A stretch of 64,000 bases of DNA, from contig NZ_JASBQQ010000001.1 of NCBI RefSeq assembly GCF_029961185.1, positions 310,001-374,000 of the forward strand, read 5' to 3'. The DNA is from Albidovulum aestuarii. Lineage in GTDB: Bacteria; Pseudomonadota; Alphaproteobacteria; Rhodobacterales; Rhodobacteraceae. How positions within the stretch are numbered: the first letter of the stretch is position 1; every line of letters starts with the position of its first letter. Below, one piece after another: positions 1 to 6,847 of this stretch. The notes below the pieces were generated by a model. That model was not told the origin of the DNA. It did not search any database and worked only from the letters and a program-made list of their open reading frames with translations. The translations under genes and the position numbers were made by a program.

Positions 1-669
1 ATTCTTGGCAAGCCATTTCTCATTGCAGGCCATGGCCTCGGAAATCAAGCCGCGCTCCCATGTGCGGTCGGTCAGGCTGGTCTTCAGAACCTTTGCGCCA
101 TCCCGTTTTGCCGATTGCAGTGAGAACGGAACGTAGTTCACATCAATATCCAGGCTACCGCTGACGAAAGCGGCGGCACTATCCTGCGGAAGCATGATAC
201 GGTGATCTGCAGCGTCGAGTGGAAGGCCGGCTGCTTTGAGCGTCAGGAGCATCCACATGTGATTGAGAAATGCATAATCAGCACCAAAGCTCTTACCCTC
301 AAAATCCTCGACCGATCCGATTGATTCATCAACGACCATTTGATCCAGCCCGAAGGACATAGCGGGAACAGCAACGACCTTGACCGGCACACCAGCGGCC
401 CGCGCCACGACAACACTATCAAGTGTGTTCATCATACAAGCCACCGTGCCCGACGTTAGCGTAGCGTTCTTAGCGGTGATATCTTCAATAAGCCGGATAT
501 TGATGTTGATGTCTTTGGCCATCCCCTTTTCCTGCACGATGTACCACGGCGCATATGGCGAGAAAGATATAATGGCGATATCAACATCTTCCGCGGCCTG
601 AACAGGTGCCGTCAGCGTTGCAGCGCAAACCGCACCCGGTAGCCATTTGAATTTCTTCTTGATAGACAT
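1..669 (-). CDS. ABC transporter substrate-binding protein, NMT1/TauA/SsuA-like (C-terminus beyond left edge)
   Basis: This is the periplasmic binding protein of the importer encoded by the next two genes. Only the first 223 residues lie in the window; such proteins usually run to about 330. The ATG at 669 opens a typical signal peptide with a lysine-rich start, a hydrophobic core and an AQA/AA-type cleavage site near residue 25. The mature part starts with a beta-strand (DIAIISFSPYAPWYIVQEKG) followed by an alternating pattern typical of the NMT1/SsuA fold. It is the last gene of a leftward operon, 65 nt after the ATPase gene. The substrate (sulfonate, taurine, nitrate, or a pyrimidine or thiamine precursor) cannot be read from the sequence. 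Confidence 0.85.
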   Translation of the reverse strand, partial: MSIKKKFKWLPGAVCAATLTAPVQAAEDVDIAIISFSPYAPWYIVQEKGMAKDININIRLIEDITAKNATLTSGTVACMMNTLDSVVVARAAGVPVKVVAVPAMSFGLDQMVVDESIGSVEDFEGKSFGADYAFLNHMWMLLTLKAAGLPLDAADHRIMLPQDSAAAFVSGSLDIDVNYVPFSLQSAKRDGAKVLKTSLTDRTWERGLISEAMACNEKWLAKN

Positions 670-733
670 TTTCGTGTCCTCCCAGTTTCGGACGGCTTGG
701 GCTGTCCGTTTTTGTATTGTTTCTGTCGTCAAC

Positions 734-1534
734 CTAAGCAGCTGCCGCCGCTACGATTTCTTCGCGCATCATCGCAAAGAGCTTTCGCTCCATCTGGGCG
801 TAGCCGTCCTGATCGAACATCTCTTCTTTCTGCTTGAAGCGTTTTCCCTTCTTAAATTCCATCGGAATGCTTTCCTTGATCCGGCCAGGATTTCGCGTGA
901 AAAATATGATCCGGTCTGCCATATATATGGCCTCTTCGATATCATGGGTCACAACTAGGACGGTCTTTTTCTCACGCTCAATCACCTCAACCATCATTTC
1001 CTGCATCTCCCAACGCACCTGCGCATCCAGCGCGCCGAACGGTTCGTCCATCAATATGATTCGTGGGTTCTGCGCCAGCGTCCGGGCGATGGCCACACGC
1101 TGTTTCATGCCGCCCGACAGGCTGGCCGGGTAGCTGTGCGCAAACTTTTCCAAATGCACCAGCTTGAGAAAATCCTGCGCTGTTTTTTCACGATCGTCCT
1201 TAGGGACGCCCATGATTTTCATGCCGTATTCGATGTTTTTTTTGGCTGTCAGCCATGGGAAGGAAGTATAGGCCTGAAAGATCATGCCACGGTCCGGGCC
1301 GGGCTTTGAAATCGGAGTGCCAAACGTTTCAAGCGAGCCTTGCGTCGGCAGCTCCAATCCTGAAATCAACCGCAGCATTGTTGTCTTGCCGCAACCGGAC
1401 GGACCGATGAAGGCAACGACCTCACCCTCATGAACTTCCATCGCGACGTCGTGAAGCGCAGTGAAGGTACCATTGACGTATTGTTTGACAATACCATTGG
1501 CCGATACAGCGAGCTCTTGTGATTGTGTTGTCAT
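734..1534 (-). CDS. ABC transporter ATP-binding protein, TauB/SsuB/NrtD-like
   Basis: This is the cytoplasmic ATPase (266 aa) that drives the importer formed with the permease upstream and the binding protein downstream. All nucleotide-binding motifs are intact: Walker A GPSGCGKTTML, Q-loop MIFQAYTSFPW, signature LSGGMKQRVAIARTL, Walker B IILMDEPFGALD and H-loop VVTHDIEEAIYMAD. The FGALDAQVR D-loop and the YTSFPWLTAKKNI stretch are characteristic of the nitrate/sulfonate/taurine branch. It starts 3 nt after the permease stop, so the genes are co-transcribed and probably translationally coupled. The family is certain; the substrate is not. Confidence 0.93.
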   Translation of the reverse strand: MTTQSQELAVSANGIVKQYVNGTFTALHDVAMEVHEGEVVAFIGPSGCGKTTMLRLISGLELPTQGSLETFGTPISKPGPDRGMIFQAYTSFPWLTAKKNIEYGMKIMGVPKDDREKTAQDFLKLVHLEKFAHSYPASLSGGMKQRVAIARTLAQNPRIILMDEPFGALDAQVRWEMQEMMVEVIEREKKTVLVVTHDIEEAIYMADRIIFFTRNPGRIKESIPMEFKKGKRFKQKEEMFDQDGYAQMERKLFAMMREEIVAAAAA

Positions 1535-1537
1535 GGC

Positions 1538-2422
1538 TCAAACTTTCTTTTTGATGTTCCACGGAAACAGAACCCGTTGAACGACGCGGAAAAAGATATC
1601 TGTCAGCACGCCCAGCACGCCAATCATGAATATGCCGGCCATGATTGTATCGACGTTAAGGAATCGCCCTGCCCGCATCATCACTGCGCCAATCCCATCG
1701 GACGCGCCAACGATTTCGGCAATCACCAGATATGTCCAACCCACGGCAATCATTGTGCGCATGCTGTCTATGATCGCAGGCATAGCCGCGGGCACCACAA
1801 CTTCGAGTACGATACGCGCGCGTGACGCCCCCATGGTTAGTGCGGCTTCGGTGTATTCGCGTTGCACCGCCTCAGTATTATCCAGAACCATGGCAATCAG
1901 GAAGAACAGCACACCCAGAAACAGCAGTCCCATCTTCGCCGTTTCGGAGGGGCCGAACCAGACCAGCAGCAGGGGGATAAAGGATGCTGCCGGCAGATAG
2001 CGCCAACCCGAGACCGTGGGATTTATCAGCGCCTTGAACTTACCAAAACAGCCCATCATGATGCCTAATGGAATCGCCACAGCAGAGGCGGCAAAGAAAC
2101 TGCCGAAAATCCGAATACAACTGCGCAGAACATCGTAAAAGAAACCCTTCTCTGAGAACAAGAAGATCAGTTCCCCAACAACTTGTTCGACCGATGGTAG
2201 AAAGCGCCTACCTTCTTCCGGGGTCGCATAGTGCCCGATTTCCCATACGGCAAAAAAAATGAACGCCCCAAGCAAACCTAGAATTACAGTCTGCCGTCCA
2301 CTTGCAGGCGACAGCAGTTCGAAAAACCGTTCTTTATGCGCTTGGACATCAGCGGCGCGGGCAAACAGTGCTGGAGCATCGCGATTTGTAACAATTGCAG
2401 AATTCTTGGTGCCCTGAATCAC
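1538..2422 (-). CDS. ABC transporter permease, TauC/SsuC-like
   Basis: This is the inner-membrane permease of the importer and the first gene of the leftward operon. It has about six hydrophobic segments and the EAA loop (EAALTMGASRARIVLEVVVP) that docks on the ATPase. The GTG at 2422 is the preferred start because a GGGGGAG ribosome-binding site sits six nt upstream, giving 294 aa. A TTG at 2437 would place the initiator inside that site. The roughly 50-residue cytoplasmic N-terminus before the first membrane segment is normal for the SsuC group. A tandem 16-bp repeat lies just upstream and may be the control site. Confidence 0.9.
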   Translation of the reverse strand: MIQGTKNSAIVTNRDAPALFARAADVQAHKERFFELLSPASGRQTVILGLLGAFIFFAVWEIGHYATPEEGRRFLPSVEQVVGELIFLFSEKGFFYDVLRSCIRIFGSFFAASAVAIPLGIMMGCFGKFKALINPTVSGWRYLPAASFIPLLLVWFGPSETAKMGLLFLGVLFFLIAMVLDNTEAVQREYTEAALTMGASRARIVLEVVVPAAMPAIIDSMRTMIAVGWTYLVIAEIVGASDGIGAVMMRAGRFLNVDTIMAGIFMIGVLGVLTDIFFRVVQRVLFPWNIKKKV

Positions 2423-2447
2423 TTTTTTCTCCCCCAAAACGCGCGCT

Positions 2448-2479
2448 TTTCGCGGTGCTACACTTTCGCGGTGCTACAC
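2448..2479 (-). promoter_or_regulatory. Tandem 16-bp direct repeat upstream of the ABC operon
   Basis: Two perfect, immediately adjacent copies of a 16-bp unit (GTGTAGCACCGCGAAA on the operon's coding strand) lie 26 nt before the permease start codon. One helical turn and a half per unit is a spacing often seen with regulators that bind direct repeats. They could be operator half-sites for an unseen regulator or a recent slippage duplication in the 5' leader. The placement favours a regulatory role; this is inference. Confidence 0.45.
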
Positions 2480-2574
2480 TTTGCTAGAATCAGCATAAGA
2501 TATTTTTTGGAGGATAAAACCGGTCAAAAAAAAGATGCCAATCATCAAAAAAAATGATGAATTTCACAAACCTA

Positions 2575-2665
2575 GGCTCAGGACCCATTGAACTTGCGAC
2601 TACGGCGTGATTCAGCCTCCGAAAGGAGACTGACCGATGAGCAACCTTTTGTGGCTGACGGACGC
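2575..2665 (+). mobile_element. Left-end remnant of an IS5-family insertion sequence
   Basis: Starting about 2575, the sequence GGCTCAGGACCCATTGAAC looks like the terminal repeat of an IS5-family element. It is followed by GAAAGGAGACTGACCG and an ATG at 2638 opening MSNLLWLTD, the stereotyped start of a group of IS5-family transposases. The reading frame breaks at 2666, exactly where the IS21-family element begins. The rest of this IS5 element is not found on the other side of the IS21 element, so it is a one-sided remnant. The identification rests on recalled family similarity over a short stretch. Confidence 0.5.
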
Positions 2666-2740
2666 TGTGAACGGCGGAGCAATACTCGGCCACGGTAGCG
2701 GCGGCGCAGTGCGGTCGCGGGCGGCGCAAAAGTCGTCCAC
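2666..2740 (+). repeat. IS21-family left terminal repeats
   Basis: Two copies of the transposase-binding repeat are visible. The outer one covers 2666-2692 (TGTGAACGGCGGAGCAA, then CTCGGCCA). The inner one covers about 2717-2740 (GGGCGGCGCAAAAGTCGTCC). Both match the inverted right end. The inner copy lies just before the istA coding region and may also touch its expression signals. Confidence 0.8.
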
Positions 2741-2781
2741 TTTTGCCCTTTCCGAGAGGGGAGGGCTTGGGGATTTTCACC

Positions 2782-4272
2782 GTGGGCTTGTATTTGAAGG
2801 TGCGCCGGGCTCACTTCCAGGACGGGCTGAGCGGGCGGCAGATTGCCCGGGATTTTGGCCTTAGCCGTGACAGTGTCGCGAAGATGCTGGCCTATTCGGA
2901 ACCGCCTGGGTATCGGCGGACGGCGCCGATCCGACGGCCGAAGCTTGATCCGTTTGCGGATCAGATCGACCAGTGGCTTGCCGAGGATCAAGGGCGCCCC
3001 CGCAAGCAGCGCCACACGGCGAAGCGGATCTTCGAGCGGCTTCGGGGTGAATGCGGGTTTGATGGCGGCTACACAATCGTGAAGGACTATGTCCGGCTCC
3101 GGAAGCGGACAGGCAGGGAGATGTTCGTGCCGCTGAGCCATCCGCCTGGACATGCGCAGGCGGACTTTGGTGAAGCGCTGGTGGTGATCGGTGGGGTCGA
3201 ACAGAAGGCGCACTACTTCGCCTTCGATCTTCCGCACAGTGACGCCTGCTTTGTCCGGGCCTACCCTGCAGCCACCACGGAAGCCTGGCTTGACGGGCAT
3301 GTGCATGCCTTTGCGTTCTTCGGGGCGGTCCCCCAGTCGATCCTGTACGACAACGACAAATGTCTGGTTGCCAGGATCATGCCGGATGGCACGCGGCAGA
3401 GAACGCAGCGGTTCAGCGCGATGCTTTCGCACTACGTGGTCCAGGATCGCTACGGGCGCCCAGGCAAGGGTAATGACAAGGGGGCCGTCGAGGGACTCGT
3501 CGGATATGCCCGACGGAACTTCATGGTGCCTGTCCCGTCCTTTCCGGACTGGGATGTGTTCAACGCCCATCTCGAAGAGCAGTGCCGCAATCGCCAGGGC
3601 GATGTCCTGCGCGGCCACAAGGCCAGCATCGGTGACCGGCTGCATGCTGACCTTGCCGCGATGCGGGATTTGCCCGGCGCGCCCTTTGAAGCCTGCGATC
3701 TGCAGAGCGGCCAGGTCACGTCGACATCCGTCGTGCGTTACCGCGGCAACGACTACTCGGTGCCGGTCGCCTTTGGTCACCGCGACGTCTGGATCAAGGG
3801 CTTCGTCACCCGTGTTGTCATCGGCTGCGCGGCGCAGGTGATCGCCGATCACCCCCGGTCCTACGACACCGGCGACATGGTGTTCGATCCATTGCACTAC
3901 CTGCCTCTGATCGAGCGCAAGATCATGTCCTTCGATCAGGCGGCGCCTCTGCAGGGCTGGGAGCTGCCCGAGGCCTTCGCCACGCTCCAGCGGATTTTGG
4001 AGGCTCGACAGGGTAAGGCCGGCAAGCGAGAATACGTGCAGGTTCTGCGCCTTCTGGAGCGCTTCGAGCTCGCAGTGCTGCATCCGGCGGTCAGGGACGC
4101 CTTGCGGATGGGCGCGGTCAGCTTCGACGCGATCAAGCACCTGGTCCTGTGCAGGGTCGAGCGGCGGCCACCCCGGTTGGATCTGGATGTCTATCCCTTC
4201 CTGCCCAGGACCAACATCGCCACCACCTCCGCTGCGTCCTACATGACCCTGCTGGCCGGGAGCGACGCATGA
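2782..4272 (+). CDS. istA: IS21-family transposase IstA
   Basis: This is the DDE transposase of the element. A helix-turn-helix (LSGRQIARDFGLSRDSVAKM) sits in the first 45 residues. The catalytic core follows, with the first Asp in AQADFGEA, the second in ILYDNDK and the Glu in NDKGAVEGLVGYARR. The C-terminal part carries the Mu-type beta-barrel region typical of IstA. The length of about 496 aa is normal. GTG at 2782 was chosen because it starts directly before the conserved LKVRRAHFQDG segment; an ATG at 2743 would add 13 residues overlapping the inner terminal repeat. Its TGA overlaps the istB ATG (ATGA). The gene looks intact. Confidence 0.9.
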   Translation: MGLYLKVRRAHFQDGLSGRQIARDFGLSRDSVAKMLAYSEPPGYRRTAPIRRPKLDPFADQIDQWLAEDQGRPRKQRHTAKRIFERLRGECGFDGGYTIVKDYVRLRKRTGREMFVPLSHPPGHAQADFGEALVVIGGVEQKAHYFAFDLPHSDACFVRAYPAATTEAWLDGHVHAFAFFGAVPQSILYDNDKCLVARIMPDGTRQRTQRFSAMLSHYVVQDRYGRPGKGNDKGAVEGLVGYARRNFMVPVPSFPDWDVFNAHLEEQCRNRQGDVLRGHKASIGDRLHADLAAMRDLPGAPFEACDLQSGQVTSTSVVRYRGNDYSVPVAFGHRDVWIKGFVTRVVIGCAAQVIADHPRSYDTGDMVFDPLHYLPLIERKIMSFDQAAPLQGWELPEAFATLQRILEARQGKAGKREYVQVLRLLERFELAVLHPAVRDALRMGAVSFDAIKHLVLCRVERRPPRLDLDVYPFLPRTNIATTSAASYMTLLAGSDA

Positions 4273-5033
4273 CCGACGCGCCCGAACTGCTGCTGGCGCA
4301 TCACCTCAAGACCCTGCGCCTGCCGACCTTCCTGCGGGAACATGACAAGCTGGCCCGTATCTGCGCGGCAGAGGGCGTGGATCATGTGCGCTACCTGGCC
4401 CGCCTGACCGAACTCGAGCTGATCGACCGCGAGCGGCGCATGGTCGAGCGCCGGATCAAGTCGGCGAAGTTCCCGACCGTCAAGAGCTTCGACAGCTTCG
4501 ACTTCAAGGCCATCCCGTCACTGAACAAGATGATGGTGCTGGAGCTGGCGCGCTGCGAATGGATCGAGCGCAGGGAGAATGTCATCGCGCTCGGCCCATC
4601 CGGCACCGGAAAGACCCACGTCGCCCTCGGCCTGGGGCTCGCCGCCTGCCAGAAGGGCTTGCCCGTCGCCTTCGTCACCGCGGCCTCGCTGGTTCACGAG
4701 TTGATGGAGGCCCGCGACGAGAAACGCCTGATGCGCCTCCAACGCCAGTTGGCCAAGGTCAAGCTGCTGATCATTGATGAGTTGGGCTTCGTGCCACTGA
4801 GCAAAACCGGCGCCGAACTCCTGTTCGAACTGATCTCGCAGCGCTACGAACGCGGCTCAACCCTGATCACATCGAACCTGCCCTTCGAGGAATGGACCGA
4901 GACCTTCGGCACCGAGCGCCTGACAGGGGCCCTCCTGGACCGACTGACCCACCACGTCAACATCCTCGAGATGAACGGCGAAAGCTATCGCCTCAGCCAG
5001 AGCCGCGCCCGCCTCGCCGCTACAACCCAGTAA
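4269..5033 (+). CDS. istB: IS21-family helper ATPase IstB
   Basis: This is the AAA+ partner that selects target DNA and stimulates IstA. Visible motifs are Walker A GPSGTGKTH near residue 112 and Walker B LLIIDELGFVPLS near residue 168, followed by the sensor region TLITSNLPFEEW. The length of 254 aa is typical. The ATG at 4269 overlaps the istA stop codon by 4 nt, the usual translational coupling in this family. No disruption is seen, so the element is potentially active. Confidence 0.93.
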   Translation: MTDAPELLLAHHLKTLRLPTFLREHDKLARICAAEGVDHVRYLARLTELELIDRERRMVERRIKSAKFPTVKSFDSFDFKAIPSLNKMMVLELARCEWIERRENVIALGPSGTGKTHVALGLGLAACQKGLPVAFVTAASLVHELMEARDEKRLMRLQRQLAKVKLLIIDELGFVPLSKTGAELLFELISQRYERGSTLITSNLPFEEWTETFGTERLTGALLDRLTHHVNILEMNGESYRLSQSRARLAATTQ

Positions 5034-5111
5034 TCTTTACAGAATTGGCCTTATGGCCAATGCGCCTTGGAACGTGCCTGCCTGATGGGGGCCACACGCT
5101 CCAAGGCGCGC

Positions 5112-5169
5112 GCCCATGTGGCAGACTTTTGCTCCGCCTCAATGGCCGGATTTTGCTCCGCCGTTGACA
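5112..5169 (-). repeat. IS21-family right terminal repeats
   Basis: Read inward from 5169, this end carries TGTCAACGGCGGAGCAA, then CCGGCCA, and a second unit GGCGGAGCAAAAGTCTGCC at about 5118-5136. Both are inverted copies of the left-end repeats. The element therefore ends at 5169. Confidence 0.8.
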
Positions 5170-5466
5170 CCTCACAAGGGAATGTTGCAGCCTGCTCCAA
5201 ATGCCGCAACACCATGCAAAAAAGTACCTTCATTGAAAATCGTGCTTGGATGGCGGCACCGCTCCAGATCGTATGACGGCCGCGGCGATCTGTTGGCACG
5301 GCCGCCAAAGTAATTTTGGGATCGAATAAGATCGTCAGTGAGTCCCGGCTCTTGAGCGCTTTATTGGAGCAGTGTGGTATGTTCCGATTGCATCCAAGAT
5401 CTATTGGGGGATAAATAGGGGGAAGATACGCCACTCTTAGAAGAAAAATAAATATAAATCAATAAC
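5170..5466. other. Non-coding interval between the IS21 element and the Mrr fragment
   Basis: No convincing gene is seen. The stretch turns AT-rich towards its right end (5440-5466), unlike the GC-rich surroundings, which fits foreign or decaying DNA. A short minus-strand frame runs through it into the IS end, but it has no family likeness and is judged spurious. Stop codons in the frame upstream of 5467 show that the N-terminal part of the next gene is gone. Confidence 0.5.
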
Positions 5467-5724
5467 TTGGTGACATTCTTTGGTGGACCAGAGGTGAACC
5501 AGCTTCTTGGTACACTAGGTGAAGGCGAGTACGGACTGTTCGTTTGCCTTGGATCATTCAGTCGCGCCGCTTCCGACTTAGAACGAAATCGAGCAAAACT
5601 GCGATTGGTGGATGGAGAAGACTTCGTCGAGATGGTTCTTGAGAACTACCCCAGCCTTTCCCCACGGTATCGTTCGACCATTCCGCTAAAGAACATCTAC
5701 GTCCCAGACCTCGGGAAATCGTGA
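5467..5724 (+). pseudogene. C-terminal fragment of an Mrr-type restriction endonuclease
   Basis: The 85 codons read as the end of an Mrr-family (restriction endonuclease-like fold) protein. The pattern G-LFVCLGSFSRAASDLERN then LRLVDGEDFVEMVLENY corresponds to the family's typical 'G.fvttg.ft..A...a......i.LiDG..l..ll' C-terminal half. A full protein would be about 300 aa. In-frame stops just upstream (TAA at 5455) show that the N-terminal half is missing. The likely cause is the rearrangement that left the IS21 element without target duplications. The fragment is not expected to be functional. Confidence 0.6.
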
Positions 5725-5894
5725 ATGCTCATATGGTATCAGCCGCAGAAAGCGTGACTGAGGAACTTGTGGAATACGGCTGGTCTGTTAGCCAGCTACA
5801 AAATCGCTGTAGGAACCAACTGCCTTCCACGATCTATCGCACCCTTATTCACTACCTGCTTCGCCCGAGAGATGGAGCGTTTCTGAATGGATGA
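5721..5894 (+). CDS. Small hypothetical ORF overlapping the Mrr fragment
   Basis: A 57-codon frame starts at GTG 5721, overlapping the stop of the Mrr fragment by 4 nt (GTGA), and ends at 5894. Its composition is protein-like, with a middle segment SVTEELVEYGWSVSQLQNRC and a possible helical C-terminus. It overlaps the 3' end of the converging helix-turn-helix gene by 50 nt. The GTGA junction suggests it was once translated after the restriction gene, for example as a small partner protein. No family is recognised, and it could be chance. Confidence 0.3.
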   Translation: MNAHMVSAAESVTEELVEYGWSVSQLQNRCRNQLPSTIYRTLIHYLLRPRDGAFLNG

Positions 5895-6489
5895 CGTCTG
5901 ACGATTGCTCGGTGATCGTTCCCAGCCCTCCGAGCAGCGCAAGCATCATGTCCTGTATCCGTCTCACGTTTTCGTCCACCTCTCCTGCAACTGGTTGCAA
6001 CGGATTGGCGATCCTGTTGCCGTAGAGCCCGATCATCGCGCCGAGTTTCACGGACTGGTTTTCAATCTGAGTTACAAGCTGAAGTCCTGCCCGGCGGTCT
6101 TTCGCTGTGGTGCTTTCCCGGACGGTGCGCCACGCCTCGGCGCGGGCCAATCGCAACGAGGATATGCAGTCCATCACATAGTCGCGGGCCTGCATGCCGG
6201 ATGCTTCCTTGCGCAGATCTTCGATCAACCGCGCCCGCCATGCTCCGGCGGTGTTCACCGATACGCCGAACGCCTCGCTGATCTCGGATAGCGTACGGCG
6301 CTCCATGAACAGCGGGAGCAGGTCAGCTTTCACCACCTCCCAGTGCTCTTCGGTCAGAATGCGCGCGTGGCCGGTGCAAGCGACCGGCAGGTCTGCGCCT
6401 TCCAAGCCCGCTACGTCATCCGCGCCCGACGCTGGACCGCTTGTAGCGGTGCAATCGATTTCGGTCGGACGTTGAGGAACTTCGGTCAT
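5845..6489 (-). CDS. Helix-turn-helix protein, possibly terminase-small-subunit-like
   Basis: The 214-aa protein starts at ATG 6489, preceded by a purine-rich GAAAGAGCCAAG. The upstream extension of the frame is low-quality and covers the hairpin spacer, so it is not used. Residues about 50-105 carry a helix-turn-helix (RRTLSEISEAFGVSVNTAGAW) preceded by ILTEEHWEVVKADLLPLFME. The C-terminal half is helical. The layout recalls phage terminase small subunits and site-specific DNA-binding adaptors, but no family is certain. It is the last gene of the leftward island cassette, 121 nt after the small membrane protein. It may bind the structured or iterated spacer upstream; that is inference. Confidence 0.6.
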   Translation of the reverse strand: MTEVPQRPTEIDCTATSGPASGADDVAGLEGADLPVACTGHARILTEEHWEVVKADLLPLFMERRTLSEISEAFGVSVNTAGAWRARLIEDLRKEASGMQARDYVMDCISSLRLARAEAWRTVRESTTAKDRRAGLQLVTQIENQSVKLGAMIGLYGNRIANPLQPVAGEVDENVRRIQDMMLALLGGLGTITEQSSDVIHSETLHLSGEAGSE

Positions 6490-6524
6490 CTTGGCTCTTT
6501 CATGGGATTGCCCGAGATGCTGAT

Positions 6525-6602
6525 GGGCGGAGGCGCGTTGCAACCCGGTGCAACACCTCCGCCCACCGCCCTTCCCTGACAGGAACTTGGTGTAACTTGG
6601 TG
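6525..6602. promoter_or_regulatory. Structured spacer: two-tier hairpin plus tandem 10-bp repeat
   Basis: Between the small membrane-protein gene and the HTH gene lies a strong inverted repeat. GGGCGGAGG (6525-6533) pairs with CCTCCGCCC (6556-6564). Inside it, GTTGCA (6537-6542) pairs with TGCAAC (6549-6554) around a six-base loop. Next to it, at 6583-6602, is a nearly perfect tandem repeat of AACTTGGTG with a 10-bp period. The RNA of the leftward operon would carry both. They could be a processing or attenuation element, a binding site for the HTH protein, or a structured RNA used by the RT. There is no U-run, so it is not an ordinary terminator. Confidence 0.55.
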
Positions 6603-6610
6603 CCACCCCC

Positions 6611-6847
6611 TCACGGGGACAGGCGAGACAGGCAGAAGCCCGCAAGGCAGAACACTGGCCAGAACAGCACGAATGCGACCCATGCGCATATGGCATCCGC
6701 GCTGAGCGCCTGCACGCGCTGCTCCAAATAGAGGTGGCGTTCCAGATCGGGCGTTTCGGTCTGTTCGAGCGGGCGCATCACGATCCGCTGCCAGAGACGA
6801 ATGCCAAACCGGAGATAGGCGACGCCAATCGCTGCGTAGAGGATCAT
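6611..6847 (-). CDS. Small membrane protein coupled to the RT gene
   Basis: A 78-aa protein with one N-terminal hydrophobic segment (ILYAAIGVAYLRFGIRLW) and a strong C-terminal one (AICAWVAFVLFWPVFCLAGF), linked by a charged stretch with a leucine/glutamate-rich helix. Its ATG overlaps the stop of the RT-like gene (ATGA), so it is translated in fixed proportion to it. Small membrane proteins next to RTs or nucleases in islands are sometimes effectors or membrane anchors; that role is inference. No family is recognised. Confidence 0.65.
   Translation of the reverse strand: MILYAAIGVAYLRFGIRLWQRIVMRPLEQTETPDLERHLYLEQRVQALSADAICAWVAFVLFWPVFCLAGFCLSRLSP

Larger units (their letters stand above)
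2666..5169 (+). mobile_element. Complete IS21-family insertion sequence (2504 bp)
   Basis: The element carries istA and istB in the usual overlapping order and is bounded by related inverted ends. The left end begins TGTGAACGGCGGAGCAA and the right end, read inward, begins TGTCAACGGCGGAGCAA. Both continue with a matching CGGCCA block and a second GGCGG-GCAAAAGT-CCAC repeat, the multiple-terminal-repeat layout known for IS21 elements. The size fits the family. Flanks (GGACGC to the left, CCTCAC to the right) show no 4-8 bp target duplication, which suggests that recombination or an adjacent deletion followed insertion. Confidence 0.9.

Noticed and set aside
2578-4140. 520-codon minus-strand frame across istA
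   Set aside because: It is the antisense shadow of istA in GC-rich DNA. It has no family motif and istA is intact.
5051-5434. 127-codon minus-strand frame next to the IS21 end
   Set aside because: It crosses the IS terminal repeats, has no family likeness and is probably spurious.
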